Shown: piece after piece, positions 34,085 to 42,833 of the stretch
Layout: every line of letters begins with the position of its first letter
Numbering within the stretch: the stretch's first letter is position 1
Origin: JBBQZO01 sp038207625
GTDB lineage: Bacteria > Pseudomonadota > Gammaproteobacteria > Burkholderiales > Burkholderiaceae_D
Direction: 5' to 3'
DNA length: 64,000 nt
Assembly: GCA_038207625.1 (NCBI GenBank)
Contig: JBBQZO010000012.1
Coordinates: 62,001-126,000, forward strand
Notes under the pieces: model-generated
Database searches by the model: none
What the model was told of the DNA's origin: nothing
Seen by the model: only the letters and a program-made list of their open reading frames with translations
Made by a program: the position numbers and the translations under genes

Positions 34085-37000
34085 ATGCTCATGTCATCCA
34101 TGCTGAATGAACGCACTGAAATTGTTTTTATCCTCAATAACGTTGAGGATTTTCAGGTGCTGCTAAGCGGTATCGAACCAAGTATGGAAGTGCATGTGCT
34201 CGACGCCGCTCACGATGGATTGGCACAGATGGCGCAGATTCTGGCCGGGCGCCATGGTATCGACGCCATTCAGATCATTTCACATGGTTCAACGGGCGCC
34301 ATTCAGCTCGGCGCGATGACCCTGAACATGCAAAATTTGCCAGAGCGCGCCGCAGATCTGGCGATCGTCAGTGCTGCGTTGAACGAGAACGCTGATATTT
34401 TGCTGTATGGCTGTAACGTCAGCACCGGTTCGGATGGGGCGGCCTTCATTTCTGCGCTGGCACAGTCAACCCACGCCGACGTGGCCGCGTCGAGCAACCT
34501 GACCGGGGCGGCGGCCTATGGCGGCGATTGGGTGTTGGAGAGCGCCAGCGGCCACATCGAGACCGCCAGTTTGCAGTTTGCTGGGTATCAACAAGTACTC
34601 ACGCCGCCAGTGGTGGTGAGTACGCCGGATCTGGTGAGCGGCAGCGACAGCGGTGTTTCTTCATCGGACAACCTGACCAATAGGACCACGCCCAATTTCA
34701 AAGGCACCGCCAGCGCCAATGCCACTGTCAATTTGTATGAATCGGATGGCACCACCTTGCTTGGTAGCACCACGGCCAACGGCTCGGGTAATTGGACCAT
34801 CACCAGCAGTGTCTTGTCAGAAGGGGTCCATAGGGTGAAGGCCACGGCCTCCGACGGCTTTGGCCATGTCAGCGCTCTGTCGGCCTACTTGCAGGTCACC
34901 ATCGACAGCACCGCGCCGGCTACCTCGCCCGATGCACCGAGCTTGGATAGCGGCACCGACAGCGGCGTCTCGAATGTCGATGGCATTACCAGTAACAGTG
35001 GTCCCTGTTTTCTCGGCACCGGTGCCGATGCCAATAGCTGGGTCAACGTCTACGCCGATGGCACACTGCTTGGCACCACGCTGTCCGACGGCAGTGGCAA
35101 CTATACCTATAGCGCGACCTATCTGGCTGATGGTGTCCATCTGGTGACGGCGAAAAACGTCGATAACGCGGGCAATATCGGTGGCCCATCCGGTGCGTTC
35201 AGCTTTACCATCGACAGCGAAACGCCCACCACCACCATTTCCACCATCGTGTTTTCGGCCGATCACGGCATTTCCTCGACCGACTTCATCACCAACGAGG
35301 CGATCCAGACCATTTCCGGCACCACCAATGCGGTTCTGGTGGCCAGCGAGATTGTCGAAGTCTCACTTGACAACGGCGGTAACTGGACGACGGCCACTAC
35401 CTCGGTGGGCAGCAATGCGTTTTCGCTGGCCGGTCAAGCGCTGGCGGCCAGCGACACGCTCAAGGTGCGTGTTTCTGACCTGGCAGGCAATGCCAGTCTC
35501 GGCGCGTCGCAGGCCTATGTGCTCGATATCGGCGCCCCGACAACGACGGTTGCCACGGTGGCGTTGTCGGACGACACGGGTGCGTCGAGCACTGATTTCA
35601 TCACCAAGACCCCGATCCAAACGATCAGCGGCACCACCAGCGCCAATCTGATCACAGGCGAAGCGGTGCAGGTGTCGCTCGACAACGGCAGCACCTGGGC
35701 CTTGGCCACCAGCAGCAGCGGGACCAGCACCTGGAGCCTGGCCGGTCAAACGCTGCTGGCCAGCAACACGCTGAAGGTGCGCGTGACCGACGTGGCCGGC
35801 AACACCAGCACCCCCGCCAGTTATGCGTATGTGCTGGACGCGACGGCGCCCACCGTCTCTTCGGTCAACAGCAGTAGCGCCGACGCCACCTACAAGCCCG
35901 GTGACAGCGTCAGCGTGCAGGTCAACTTCAGCGAAGCGGTCATTGTCACGGGCACTCCGCAATTGACGCTGGAGACGGGCAGCACCGACCGGGTCATCAA
36001 CTACGCCAGCGGCTCGGGCAGCAGCACGCTGACGTTCACGTACACGGTGCAGGCGGGCGACCTCAGCGCCGATCTGGACTACCAGAGCACGACGGCGCTG
36101 GCCTTGCACGGGGGCACAATCGGCGACGCGGTGGACAACGCCGCCAGCTTGACCCTGTTCGCGCCTGGCGCCGCCAATTCGTTGGGTAGCAACAAAAGCC
36201 TCGTCATCGAGACGCGCCCGCAGATTACCAGCAGCGCCTATGACGCGAGCACCGGCGTGCTGAGCGGCACCGCCGTCAACCTGAGCACCAGCGACGTCAT
36301 CCAGGCAAGCAAGTTCACCTTCGTCGGCGAAGGCGGCGCCAGTTACACCTTGGTCGGCACGCCGGATGGCCTGGCCAGCTCTGGCAGCGCGTTCTCGATC
36401 ACGCTCGATGCGACCGACAAGGCGGCGGTCAACCAGTTCATGAACAAGGCGGGCACCAGCTCGACCATCGGCACGAGCTTCAATCTGGCGGCCGCCGATG
36501 ACTGGGACAACAACGTCACGGCCAATGACACGTCCGATGCGAGCACGCCGGTCACCGTCGCGAACGTGGCGGCCCCGAGCATCACCAGCGCGACCTACGA
36601 TGCCGCCACCGGTTTGCTGGCCGTCACCGGCAGCAACTTCGTCTCGTATAGCGGTGCGGGTAACGATATTGACGTGTCCAAACTGTCTCTGCTGGCCGAA
36701 GGCAGCAGCGTCACGCTGACCACCTCGAGCAATGTCGAGATCACCAGCGCCAGCGCATTTACTGTGTTACTCAGCGCCACCGATCAAGCGGCGCTGGACA
36801 TGGTCTTCAATAAGGCCGGCACGTCCTCGACCGGCGCGACGACCTATATTCTGGCGGCGGCCGATCACTGGGCCGTCGGTGCCGATGCGACGGTCAACGT
36901 CGCTGATCTGACCGGCAATGGCGTTACGGTCGCGCATCCCCTCACGCCAGCGATCAGCAGCGCGAGTTACGACAGTGCCACCAACACCTTGGTGGTCACC

Positions 37001-39685
37001 GGCAGCGGCTTCCTGAAGCTCGATGGCGCATCCAACGACATCATTGCCAACAAGCTCAGTATCACCGGCGAAGGCGGGGCCAGTTATACGCTGACCAATT
37101 CCTCGAACGTGGACATCAGTTCCGGCACCAGTTTTACGCTGCTGTTAAGTGATGCCGACAAGCTTGGAGTCGCGCAGCTGGTCAATCGCGACGGTACGGC
37201 GTCGACCGGCGCGACGACCTATAATTTGGCCGCGGCGGAGGATTGGGCGGGCGGCGCGGATGGCACGCTGGTGCTGGCCGACCTCACTGGCAACGGCGTC
37301 ACGGTGAGCAATCTGGCCGTACCGGCGATCAGTGCATCGACCTACGACGCTGGCACGGGCCGGTTGGTGGTCAGCGGCAGCGGCTTCCTGCACTTGGGCG
37401 GTGGCGCCAATGATATCGTCGCCAACAAGCTGAGCTTGACGGGCGGCACTGGCGCCAGTTATACGCTGACCGATACTGCCAACGTCGATATCGATTCGGC
37501 CAGCGCATTCACGCTCACGCTGAGCGCGACCGACAAAGCGGGTGTCAATCTGTTGCTCAACCAGAGCGGCACGGCGTCGCTCAGTGCCACGATCTACAAT
37601 CTGGCGGCGGGCGAAGACTGGGCCGCTGGCGCCGATGCGGCGGTGCTGGTCGCCGACCTGAGTGGCAATGGCGTCACGGCCACGGTGCCGGTGCCGAGCC
37701 CGGAGCCGCCGGTGACGGCGCCGATCGTGACCGGCAGCGTCGATGGCGCGATCACGCAAACCCAGCAGGCCGTCGATCCCACCACCGGCTTGACCCACAT
37801 AGCGGTCAGCGTTCCGATCACCCCGCCCGGACGCGCTGACGACCCGGCATCGGCCCATCCCGGGCTGGCCGATATTCCGCTGGGCGTTGGCAACGGTTCT
37901 GGCGCAAACGCGGTCAACGCCGATTTGGTGGTAAGCCTGCCCAGCGGCACGGGCCTGGACAGTGATGGCTCCAGCGGCTTGCTAAATAGTGCCCAGGCGC
38001 TGCACGATTTGATCAGCCGCATCGAAGGCAAGACCAGCGGCGGCTCGCCGGTACAAACCCAGATGACCGGGCAGGGGGCTGACTTCCTCAGCGAGCTGCC
38101 GGCCAGTACGCTGCTGGCAACCAAGACGCTGGTGCCGACCATTGCGCCCGGCACGCTGCTCACGCAAGCGATCATCATCTCCGGCAGTTCGACGACGCCG
38201 GCGCCCGGCGCAGCGCCCAACGCGACGGCCATCGGACTGGTGATCGACGCCAGTCATCTGCCTGCCAACGCCGTGCTGCAGCTCGATAACGTGGACTTCG
38301 CTGCGATCATCGGCGCGGCCACCTTGCGCGGCGGCGACGGGCGCAACTACGTGATCGGCGACGACGCGGCGCAAAATATCCTGCTTGGCGCCGACGACGA
38401 CGTCCTGTTTGGCGGCGGCGGTGACGACATCGTCGGCAGCGCCGGTGGCAATGACCGGATCGACGGCGGCAGCGGCAACGACGTCTTGTTTGGCGGTATC
38501 GGCAACGACAGCCTGGTCGGCGGCACCGGCAACGATGTCTTGCAAGGCGGGCGCAGCGATGTGGGGCGCTGGGATTTCTATCTCGATGCAGGCGGCCATG
38601 TCGTGGCCCTGCATAACACCGCGCTGGCCAATCCGGCCGCCACCGAAGTGCTCGCGAAGGCTGATTTGAATCTGACCGTCGGCACATTGGGTTTTGCCAG
38701 CGCCGACCCGGCCAGGCTGCAATCGTTGTCGCTGCTGTACCACGCCGCGTTCGAACGGACGCCGGATCTGGCGGGCCTGAGCTTTTGGGCGCAAAGCGGC
38801 GCCACGCTGGCACAGGTGGCCAGTGGCTTCCTGCGTTCAGACGAAGCGAGCACCGGCTTAGGCAGACTTGGCAATGCCGACTTTGTCCATCAGGTATACC
38901 AGAACGCCCTCGGTCACGCCGGTTCGGCGGGCGACACCGCAGCGGCCGTGGCGCAGCTTGATGCGGCGCCCGATCTGGCGGCGGCGCGCACGATGGTGTT
39001 CGAGAATATCGCCCTGAGCAGTGACCATCGGGCGCTCTGGCAGAGCGCGTCGGGCGTGACGCTCGGTGGCAAGCTGCTGGCGAGCGAGCAAGGCTGGATC
39101 GTCGGTGGTGGTGACGATAGACTCGACGGTGGCGCCGGCAACGACACGCTGGTTGGCGGCGATGGCAGTGACACCATCGTCTACGCGGGACAGCGCGTGA
39201 ACTACAAAATCGCGCTGCTGGCCACGGGCGAGATTACCGTCACGGACCGCGCGAACGGCGACGTCGATCAGATCAGCCAGATTGAAAAGGGCGCGTTCAG
39301 CGACGGCACCGTCGACCTGGGTTTCACGCAAGCGACGCAGCCGGTGTTGCGCCCGGTCGGGCAGATGTATCAAGCGGTACTGGGCCGCGCTGCCGATCTG
39401 GTCGGCATCAATTACTGGATCGGGCACTACCAGGATACCGTCACGCTGGCGGCCCGCTTCGTCGATTGCGCCGAATTCAAGAGCCGTTTCGGGGTGCTTA
39501 ACAATGACGCGTTCGTGCGCCTGATCGAACAGAATGCTTTGCAACACGCGCCGGATCCGACCAGCGTGCGCTCCTGGAGCACCTACCTGGATTCGCACAG
39601 CCGCGCCGACATGGTCGCTGCGTATGTCGGTAGCGCCGAGGTGGTTGCCGCGCAATTCGGCACGCAGGGCTTGTGGCTCGTCTGA
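34085..39685 (+). CDS. giant DUF4347 / Ig-like / RTX / DUF4214 surface or secreted protein
   Basis: An 1866-residue protein without Sec signal. Order: DUF4347 (about 15-175, with 'IISHGSTGAIQLG' and 'ILLYGCNVSTGSDG'); four Ig-like modules (about 175-595); a fifth beta domain; four 124-residue repeats (about 713-1203); RTX nonapeptides 'GGGGDDIVG', 'GGSGNDVLFGG' (about 1411-1492); DUF4214 (about 1540-1627); a second short RTX block (about 1674-1702); and another DUF4214 (about 1757-1856). RTX repeats bind calcium and are typical of type I secretion; no T1SS genes are in the window. The His and Cys of DUF4347 resemble a caspase-fold dyad. Role as adhesin is inferred. Confidence 0.88.
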   Translation: MLMSSMLNERTEIVFILNNVEDFQVLLSGIEPSMEVHVLDAAHDGLAQMAQILAGRHGIDAIQIISHGSTGAIQLGAMTLNMQNLPERAADLAIVSAALNENADILLYGCNVSTGSDGAAFISALAQSTHADVAASSNLTGAAAYGGDWVLESASGHIETASLQFAGYQQVLTPPVVVSTPDLVSGSDSGVSSSDNLTNRTTPNFKGTASANATVNLYESDGTTLLGSTTANGSGNWTITSSVLSEGVHRVKATASDGFGHVSALSAYLQVTIDSTAPATSPDAPSLDSGTDSGVSNVDGITSNSGPCFLGTGADANSWVNVYADGTLLGTTLSDGSGNYTYSATYLADGVHLVTAKNVDNAGNIGGPSGAFSFTIDSETPTTTISTIVFSADHGISSTDFITNEAIQTISGTTNAVLVASEIVEVSLDNGGNWTTATTSVGSNAFSLAGQALAASDTLKVRVSDLAGNASLGASQAYVLDIGAPTTTVATVALSDDTGASSTDFITKTPIQTISGTTSANLITGEAVQVSLDNGSTWALATSSSGTSTWSLAGQTLLASNTLKVRVTDVAGNTSTPASYAYVLDATAPTVSSVNSSSADATYKPGDSVSVQVNFSEAVIVTGTPQLTLETGSTDRVINYASGSGSSTLTFTYTVQAGDLSADLDYQSTTALALHGGTIGDAVDNAASLTLFAPGAANSLGSNKSLVIETRPQITSSAYDASTGVLSGTAVNLSTSDVIQASKFTFVGEGGASYTLVGTPDGLASSGSAFSITLDATDKAAVNQFMNKAGTSSTIGTSFNLAAADDWDNNVTANDTSDASTPVTVANVAAPSITSATYDAATGLLAVTGSNFVSYSGAGNDIDVSKLSLLAEGSSVTLTTSSNVEITSASAFTVLLSATDQAALDMVFNKAGTSSTGATTYILAAADHWAVGADATVNVADLTGNGVTVAHPLTPAISSASYDSATNTLVVTGSGFLKLDGASNDIIANKLSITGEGGASYTLTNSSNVDISSGTSFTLLLSDADKLGVAQLVNRDGTASTGATTYNLAAAEDWAGGADGTLVLADLTGNGVTVSNLAVPAISASTYDAGTGRLVVSGSGFLHLGGGANDIVANKLSLTGGTGASYTLTDTANVDIDSASAFTLTLSATDKAGVNLLLNQSGTASLSATIYNLAAGEDWAAGADAAVLVADLSGNGVTATVPVPSPEPPVTAPIVTGSVDGAITQTQQAVDPTTGLTHIAVSVPITPPGRADDPASAHPGLADIPLGVGNGSGANAVNADLVVSLPSGTGLDSDGSSGLLNSAQALHDLISRIEGKTSGGSPVQTQMTGQGADFLSELPASTLLATKTLVPTIAPGTLLTQAIIISGSSTTPAPGAAPNATAIGLVIDASHLPANAVLQLDNVDFAAIIGAATLRGGDGRNYVIGDDAAQNILLGADDDVLFGGGGDDIVGSAGGNDRIDGGSGNDVLFGGIGNDSLVGGTGNDVLQGGRSDVGRWDFYLDAGGHVVALHNTALANPAATEVLAKADLNLTVGTLGFASADPARLQSLSLLYHAAFERTPDLAGLSFWAQSGATLAQVASGFLRSDEASTGLGRLGNADFVHQVYQNALGHAGSAGDTAAAVAQLDAAPDLAAARTMVFENIALSSDHRALWQSASGVTLGGKLLASEQGWIVGGGDDRLDGGAGNDTLVGGDGSDTIVYAGQRVNYKIALLATGEITVTDRANGDVDQISQIEKGAFSDGTVDLGFTQATQPVLRPVGQMYQAVLGRAADLVGINYWIGHYQDTVTLAARFVDCAEFKSRFGVLNNDAFVRLIEQNALQHAPDPTSVRSWSTYLDSHSRADMVAAYVGSAEVVAAQFGTQGLWLV
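36221..37692 (+). repeat. four 124-residue internal repeats
   Basis: Within the giant protein gene, four units of about 372 bases share 'ITSATYDAATGLLAVTGS', 'NKLSLTGxxGASYTLT', 'SASAFTLTLSATDKAGVN' and 'NLAAxEDWAxGADxxV' blocks. Units two to four are most alike; the first is more divergent. They look like stalk modules. Confidence 0.85.
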
Positions 39686-40301
39686 CATGCCCCGCATCAA
39701 GGACTGGTCCGGTTTCACGGGTCAGTTGTGGTGCTCTCGTCAAGGCGATCATCGGCCATCATATGGCGAGCGCTTCGACGATCGTGGCGATGCGCTGGCC
39801 GCCACCGATGCACTGGGGCGCCAGCGCTTGCGCGCCAGCCGGGTGGCCGGCGGCGACCACCGGGGCGTCGCGAAGGCCGGCGGCAGACCGGCTGGCACCT
39901 GCGCCGTGGTGGCGCAATGGATGCAGCCGTCGGCGCTGACCAGTTCGCCCTGCGCGTTGGTCACCGGGATGACCTCGGCGGCGCACGGTCCGTCCGCGCC
40001 CGCCTGCGCGGCCTTGCGGTGCGACCTGAGCGCCAGCGTCCTGGTCCCCGCGCGCCACATGGGACAACGTCCTCGACGCGGCGCGCGGCGCGGTCATCAA
40101 AGGCGGTGATCCAGGCCAGCCTGAGGCCTGCACATGATATGGATGCATACGCCGGAACTGACTTGGACAGCGGTTCTAAATTGAGACGGTGTGCGTCAGG
40201 GGACGGTTGAACTCGTGGCGCCGCCTACGAGCCGACAGCGGCCAGAACCGCCTCCATGGTTGTGTCCGACATGGCTTGACTACCGCACACTTTTGACTGC
40301 C
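39686..40301. other. 616-base gap, no recognisable gene
   Basis: After the giant gene the sequence is GC-rich but no frame on either strand gives a product I can name. Several short open frames overlap without a ribosome site. It may be a decayed gene. The last 150 bases lead to the 3' end of the SGNH hydrolase gene on the other strand. Confidence 0.4.
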
Positions 40302-41546
40302 TCATTGTTTGAGCAAGCGAACCAGATCAACGGCATTCGCCATGATCAAGTAACCGGCATCGTTGGGATGTGTGAAGTCGCCACTGTTCAATGTCTTGAG
40401 CTGACGAGTGGGGTGTGCTGGGTCCCGCGGTGCCTGATCAAAATCGATAATGCCGTCGAACGCGCCGCCCGTGCGTATCCATTGGTTCACGGCTTGTCGT
40501 TTGGCCTCCATGCTTGCGCTATGGGGCAAGGGCCTGATCGCGCCCTCCCGCGGCAGCAGGGTTCCGGCCCAGATTTTCACACCTTTCGCGTGAGCACGGT
40601 CGATAAGCAGGCGCATGCCGTCGATGATTTGCTGGGCTGACACCTGGTCCTTTGGCGTCGTAAGAAGCTCCGAAGCGCTGATGTCATTGATGCCTTGCAT
40701 GAGAATGACCCAATGCAGACCTGGCTTGTTCAACACGTCGCGCTCGAATCGGTTCAGCGCGCTCGGCCCGACATACGGCGCGCCAAAATCGTTGAGCACT
40801 CGGTTACCGGCGATCCCGGCGTTGGCGACGGCCACCATTCCGGCGGCAGGCATGCCCTGCAAGCGGTTGGCCAGGAAGTCGGGCCACCGCGCATTGCCAT
40901 CCTGGGTCGATCGAATGCCATCGGTGACCGAATCGCCGATGACGACGAGGGTTTGCGTTCCTATGGGCGCCGCCACGTCAACATCGGTCAGGAAATATCT
41001 GCTGTCGTCGATCTGTGCGCCGGAGATGGTTGCGAGGTTCGTGACATCCTTGCCTTCAACGAGATACGCCGTCTGGGCACCGTTGCCATGAAGCGTAGGC
41101 AGGCTGGCTCCCGTCGGCAAGTAGAGGCTGACGGCCAATTGCGCGAGTGCATTGACTTGCAGCGCAACAGCGTCGCTGGTCACGCTAGTGCCGGGCGCAA
41201 TAGTGACCGACCCGGCGCCATTGAACAGGGCAAGGCGATCACTGCCATCGACAATCGCGCCACCGCCAGCGTGCAGGGCAACATGCACAGAGCTGATTGT
41301 CATGGGTTCGGTACCCAATAGATTAGATAAGCGCAAACGGACATGCGTTCCGCTAACACTGGTACGAACCACCTGCCGGATTGTAAGCGGCTTTAGCGGT
41401 GTGCCAACTCCGTCCGGCGCAGCCATCCATCCGGCTACCCAGGTGCTCGATGGCGGCACGGGTTCGTTTTGCGCCATCACTGTCGATACAAAGAACACCA
41501 GGGCCATGGCCGACAGCGAGGTGGTAAAAAGCTTAACACCGTTCAT
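40302..41546 (-). CDS. exported SGNH/GDSL hydrolase
   Basis: A 414-residue protein. Signal peptide ending near 'VFFVSTVMAQ'. The first 150 residues are a beta domain; the SGNH fold follows with block I 'VVIGDSVTDGI' (Ser nucleophile), block II 'NAGIAGNRVLNDFG', block III 'LMQGINDI' and block V 'SGDFTHPNDAGY' (Asp and His). Family members deacetylate or deesterify polysaccharides and lipids. It stands alone, downstream of the repeat cluster. The substrate is not evident. Confidence 0.88.
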   Translation of the reverse strand: MNGVKLFTTSLSAMALVFFVSTVMAQNEPVPPSSTWVAGWMAAPDGVGTPLKPLTIRQVVRTSVSGTHVRLRLSNLLGTEPMTISSVHVALHAGGGAIVDGSDRLALFNGAGSVTIAPGTSVTSDAVALQVNALAQLAVSLYLPTGASLPTLHGNGAQTAYLVEGKDVTNLATISGAQIDDSRYFLTDVDVAAPIGTQTLVVIGDSVTDGIRSTQDGNARWPDFLANRLQGMPAAGMVAVANAGIAGNRVLNDFGAPYVGPSALNRFERDVLNKPGLHWVILMQGINDISASELLTTPKDQVSAQQIIDGMRLLIDRAHAKGVKIWAGTLLPREGAIRPLPHSASMEAKRQAVNQWIRTGGAFDGIIDFDQAPRDPAHPTRQLKTLNSGDFTHPNDAGYLIMANAVDLVRLLKQ

Positions 41547-41674
41547 AAGAAAGGTCCAAAGTTGGGAGCCTTTATTATTGATCGGGACGGAAATGCGCGA
41601 TCATGATGTGTGACGAAAGCCCGGTGGGCAGTGATGAAAGGCGGAAGCGCGCGCATCAACTCGGGGCCCATCGC

Positions 41675-41752
41675 TTAAATCGAACCTGGCCCCTTATACG
41701 CGGCCAGAACGTCGTCGACAGGCGTAAAATTATCAGTGCGGGTCGGTTGCAT
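41675..41752 (-). pseudogene. 5' stub of a gene cut by the repeat element
   Basis: On the minus strand a good ribosome site (TTTGGAGGACATC) precedes ATG at 41752. The frame reads MQPTRTDNFTPVDDVLA, then runs into the 24-bp repeat and stops at TAA 41675-41677. The start looks authentic; the body is missing. Family not identifiable from 18 or so native residues. Confidence 0.55.
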
Positions 41753-41816
41753 GATGTCCTCCAAAGTAGATTGCTTGAACCTTCACTTTAGGACTACCTT
41801 GCGAAGTTTGCCGGCC

Positions 41817-41871
41817 CGCCCTCACTCATAGGATCTTATACGCTTCGCCCTCACTCATAGGATCTTATACG
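41817..41871. repeat. 26-bp direct repeat, two copies with 29-bp period
   Basis: CGCCCTCACTCATAGG plus ATCTTATACG occurs at 41817-41842 and at 41846-41871, separated by CTT. Identical copies suggest a recent duplication within the repeat cluster. Confidence 0.9.
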
Positions 41872-41918
41872 GGCCCCTTATACGCTACGCTTAAATCGAA
41901 CCTGGCCCCTTCTACCCC

Positions 41919-42035
41919 TTCTACCCCAGCCTGGTCGGCGCGCTGGTGCTGGCGCACGCCATGGATGACGCAGTTCTGTCGGACCATATCGTCGATGCGG
42001 TGCGCAGCGCGGTCGGCAATGGCGCCGCCCGGTGA
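41919..42035 (+). pseudogene. C-terminal remnant of a TetR-like regulator
   Basis: Immediately after the repeat cluster a frame reads FYPSLVGALVLAHAMDD and ends SAVGNGAAR at TGA 42033-42035. This is the usual C-terminal end of a class of TetR/AcrR regulators ('LVGALVLARAVDD..LSDEIL'). The DNA-binding and most of the ligand domain are absent; the cut falls at the repeat. The bases from 42036 to 42182 show no gene. Confidence 0.6.
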
Positions 42036-42182
42036 CTGCGCGGGGCGATCGACTCAGTAACCCACGCGCTGAGGTTCGGCACACGCTTGGTTGGCGATGT
42101 CACGTTGACGCTAGGTTTGCGCTGAGATCAGCGAGGGCGTAAATTTTCTTGGGTGGCACCAGCGGCACGCGAACGTGTACCT

Positions 42183-42833
42183 TCAGGTTCGCTGGGCTGC
42201 CAGCAAGGCGACGAACTGTACTGCGGGCATAGGGCGGGCAAACCAGTAGCCCTGTCCAAAATCACAGCCGGCGGCGGCGAGCAGGTCGCGCTGGCCGACG
42301 GTCTCGACGCCTTCGGCCACGACCTTCAAGCCAAGCTTGTGCGCCATCGCGATGATAGCCTCGCACAGCGCCCTGCTGTTGGCGTCGTTTTCGATCTCGC
42401 GCACGAAGACCTTGTCGATCTTGAGGAAATCGATATCGAAGCGGGTCAGATACGCCAGCGACGAGTAGCCAGTGCCGAAATCGTCCAGTGAAAGCTGGGT
42501 GCCGGCGGCTGCGAAGCCGCGCAGCGTCTGCATCAGTTCGGCACTCGCGTTCATCAGCAGGCCCTCGGTGATCTCGATGACGATGCTGTGTGCGGGCAGT
42601 TTGAGCCGCGCGAGATGCGCAAGCCACATGTCGAGCAGCCGTTTATCGTTGTGAAATTGCACAGGCGAGACATTCACGCTGATCTGAAATTGCCCTTCGC
42701 CCAGTGTCGCGAGCGCACAAAGTTGCTCGGCGGCGGTCCTGAACACCCACGCGCCAATCTCGATGATCAAGCCGCTGGCCTCAGTCAGGGCGATGAACTG
42801 GTCCGGCGCCACCATGCCGCGCACCGGGTGGCG
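42183..42833 (-). pseudogene. EAL domain portion cut off by an amber codon
   Basis: In the same frame as the upstream PAS-GGDEF gene, this stretch carries the rest of an EAL c-di-GMP phosphodiesterase: 'RHPVRGMVAPDQFIALTE', 'SVNVSPVQF' (Asn), 'IEITEGLL' (Glu), 'LDDFGTGYSSLAYL' (two Asp), 'FLKIDK' (Lys) and 'VVAEGVET' (Glu). Only TAG at 42834-42836 separates it from 'KAEALLR'. All catalytic positions are kept, so the break is recent, or the codon is read through. It lacks a credible own start near 42824. Confidence 0.85.

Larger units (their letters stand above)
41672..41911. repeat. 24-bp direct repeat pair framing a rearranged stretch
   Basis: A 24-bp sequence (41672-41695) recurs exactly at 41888-41911. 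Both copies contain CTTAAATCGAACCTGG and CCCCTT. 'CCTTATACG' or 'CTTATACG' recurs several times between and around them. The copies frame the start of one truncated gene and abut the end of another, as expected of a small mobile or recombined element. Confidence 0.85.

Noticed and set aside
40140..40200. Insertion-sequence end
   Set aside because: The sequence has a vague resemblance to IS3-type ends, but there is no inverted partner, target duplication or transposase.
39686..40301. Gene on the minus strand with a CxxC-like segment
   Set aside because: Overlapping frames without conserved motif or start signal; could be a decayed gene but nothing identifies it.
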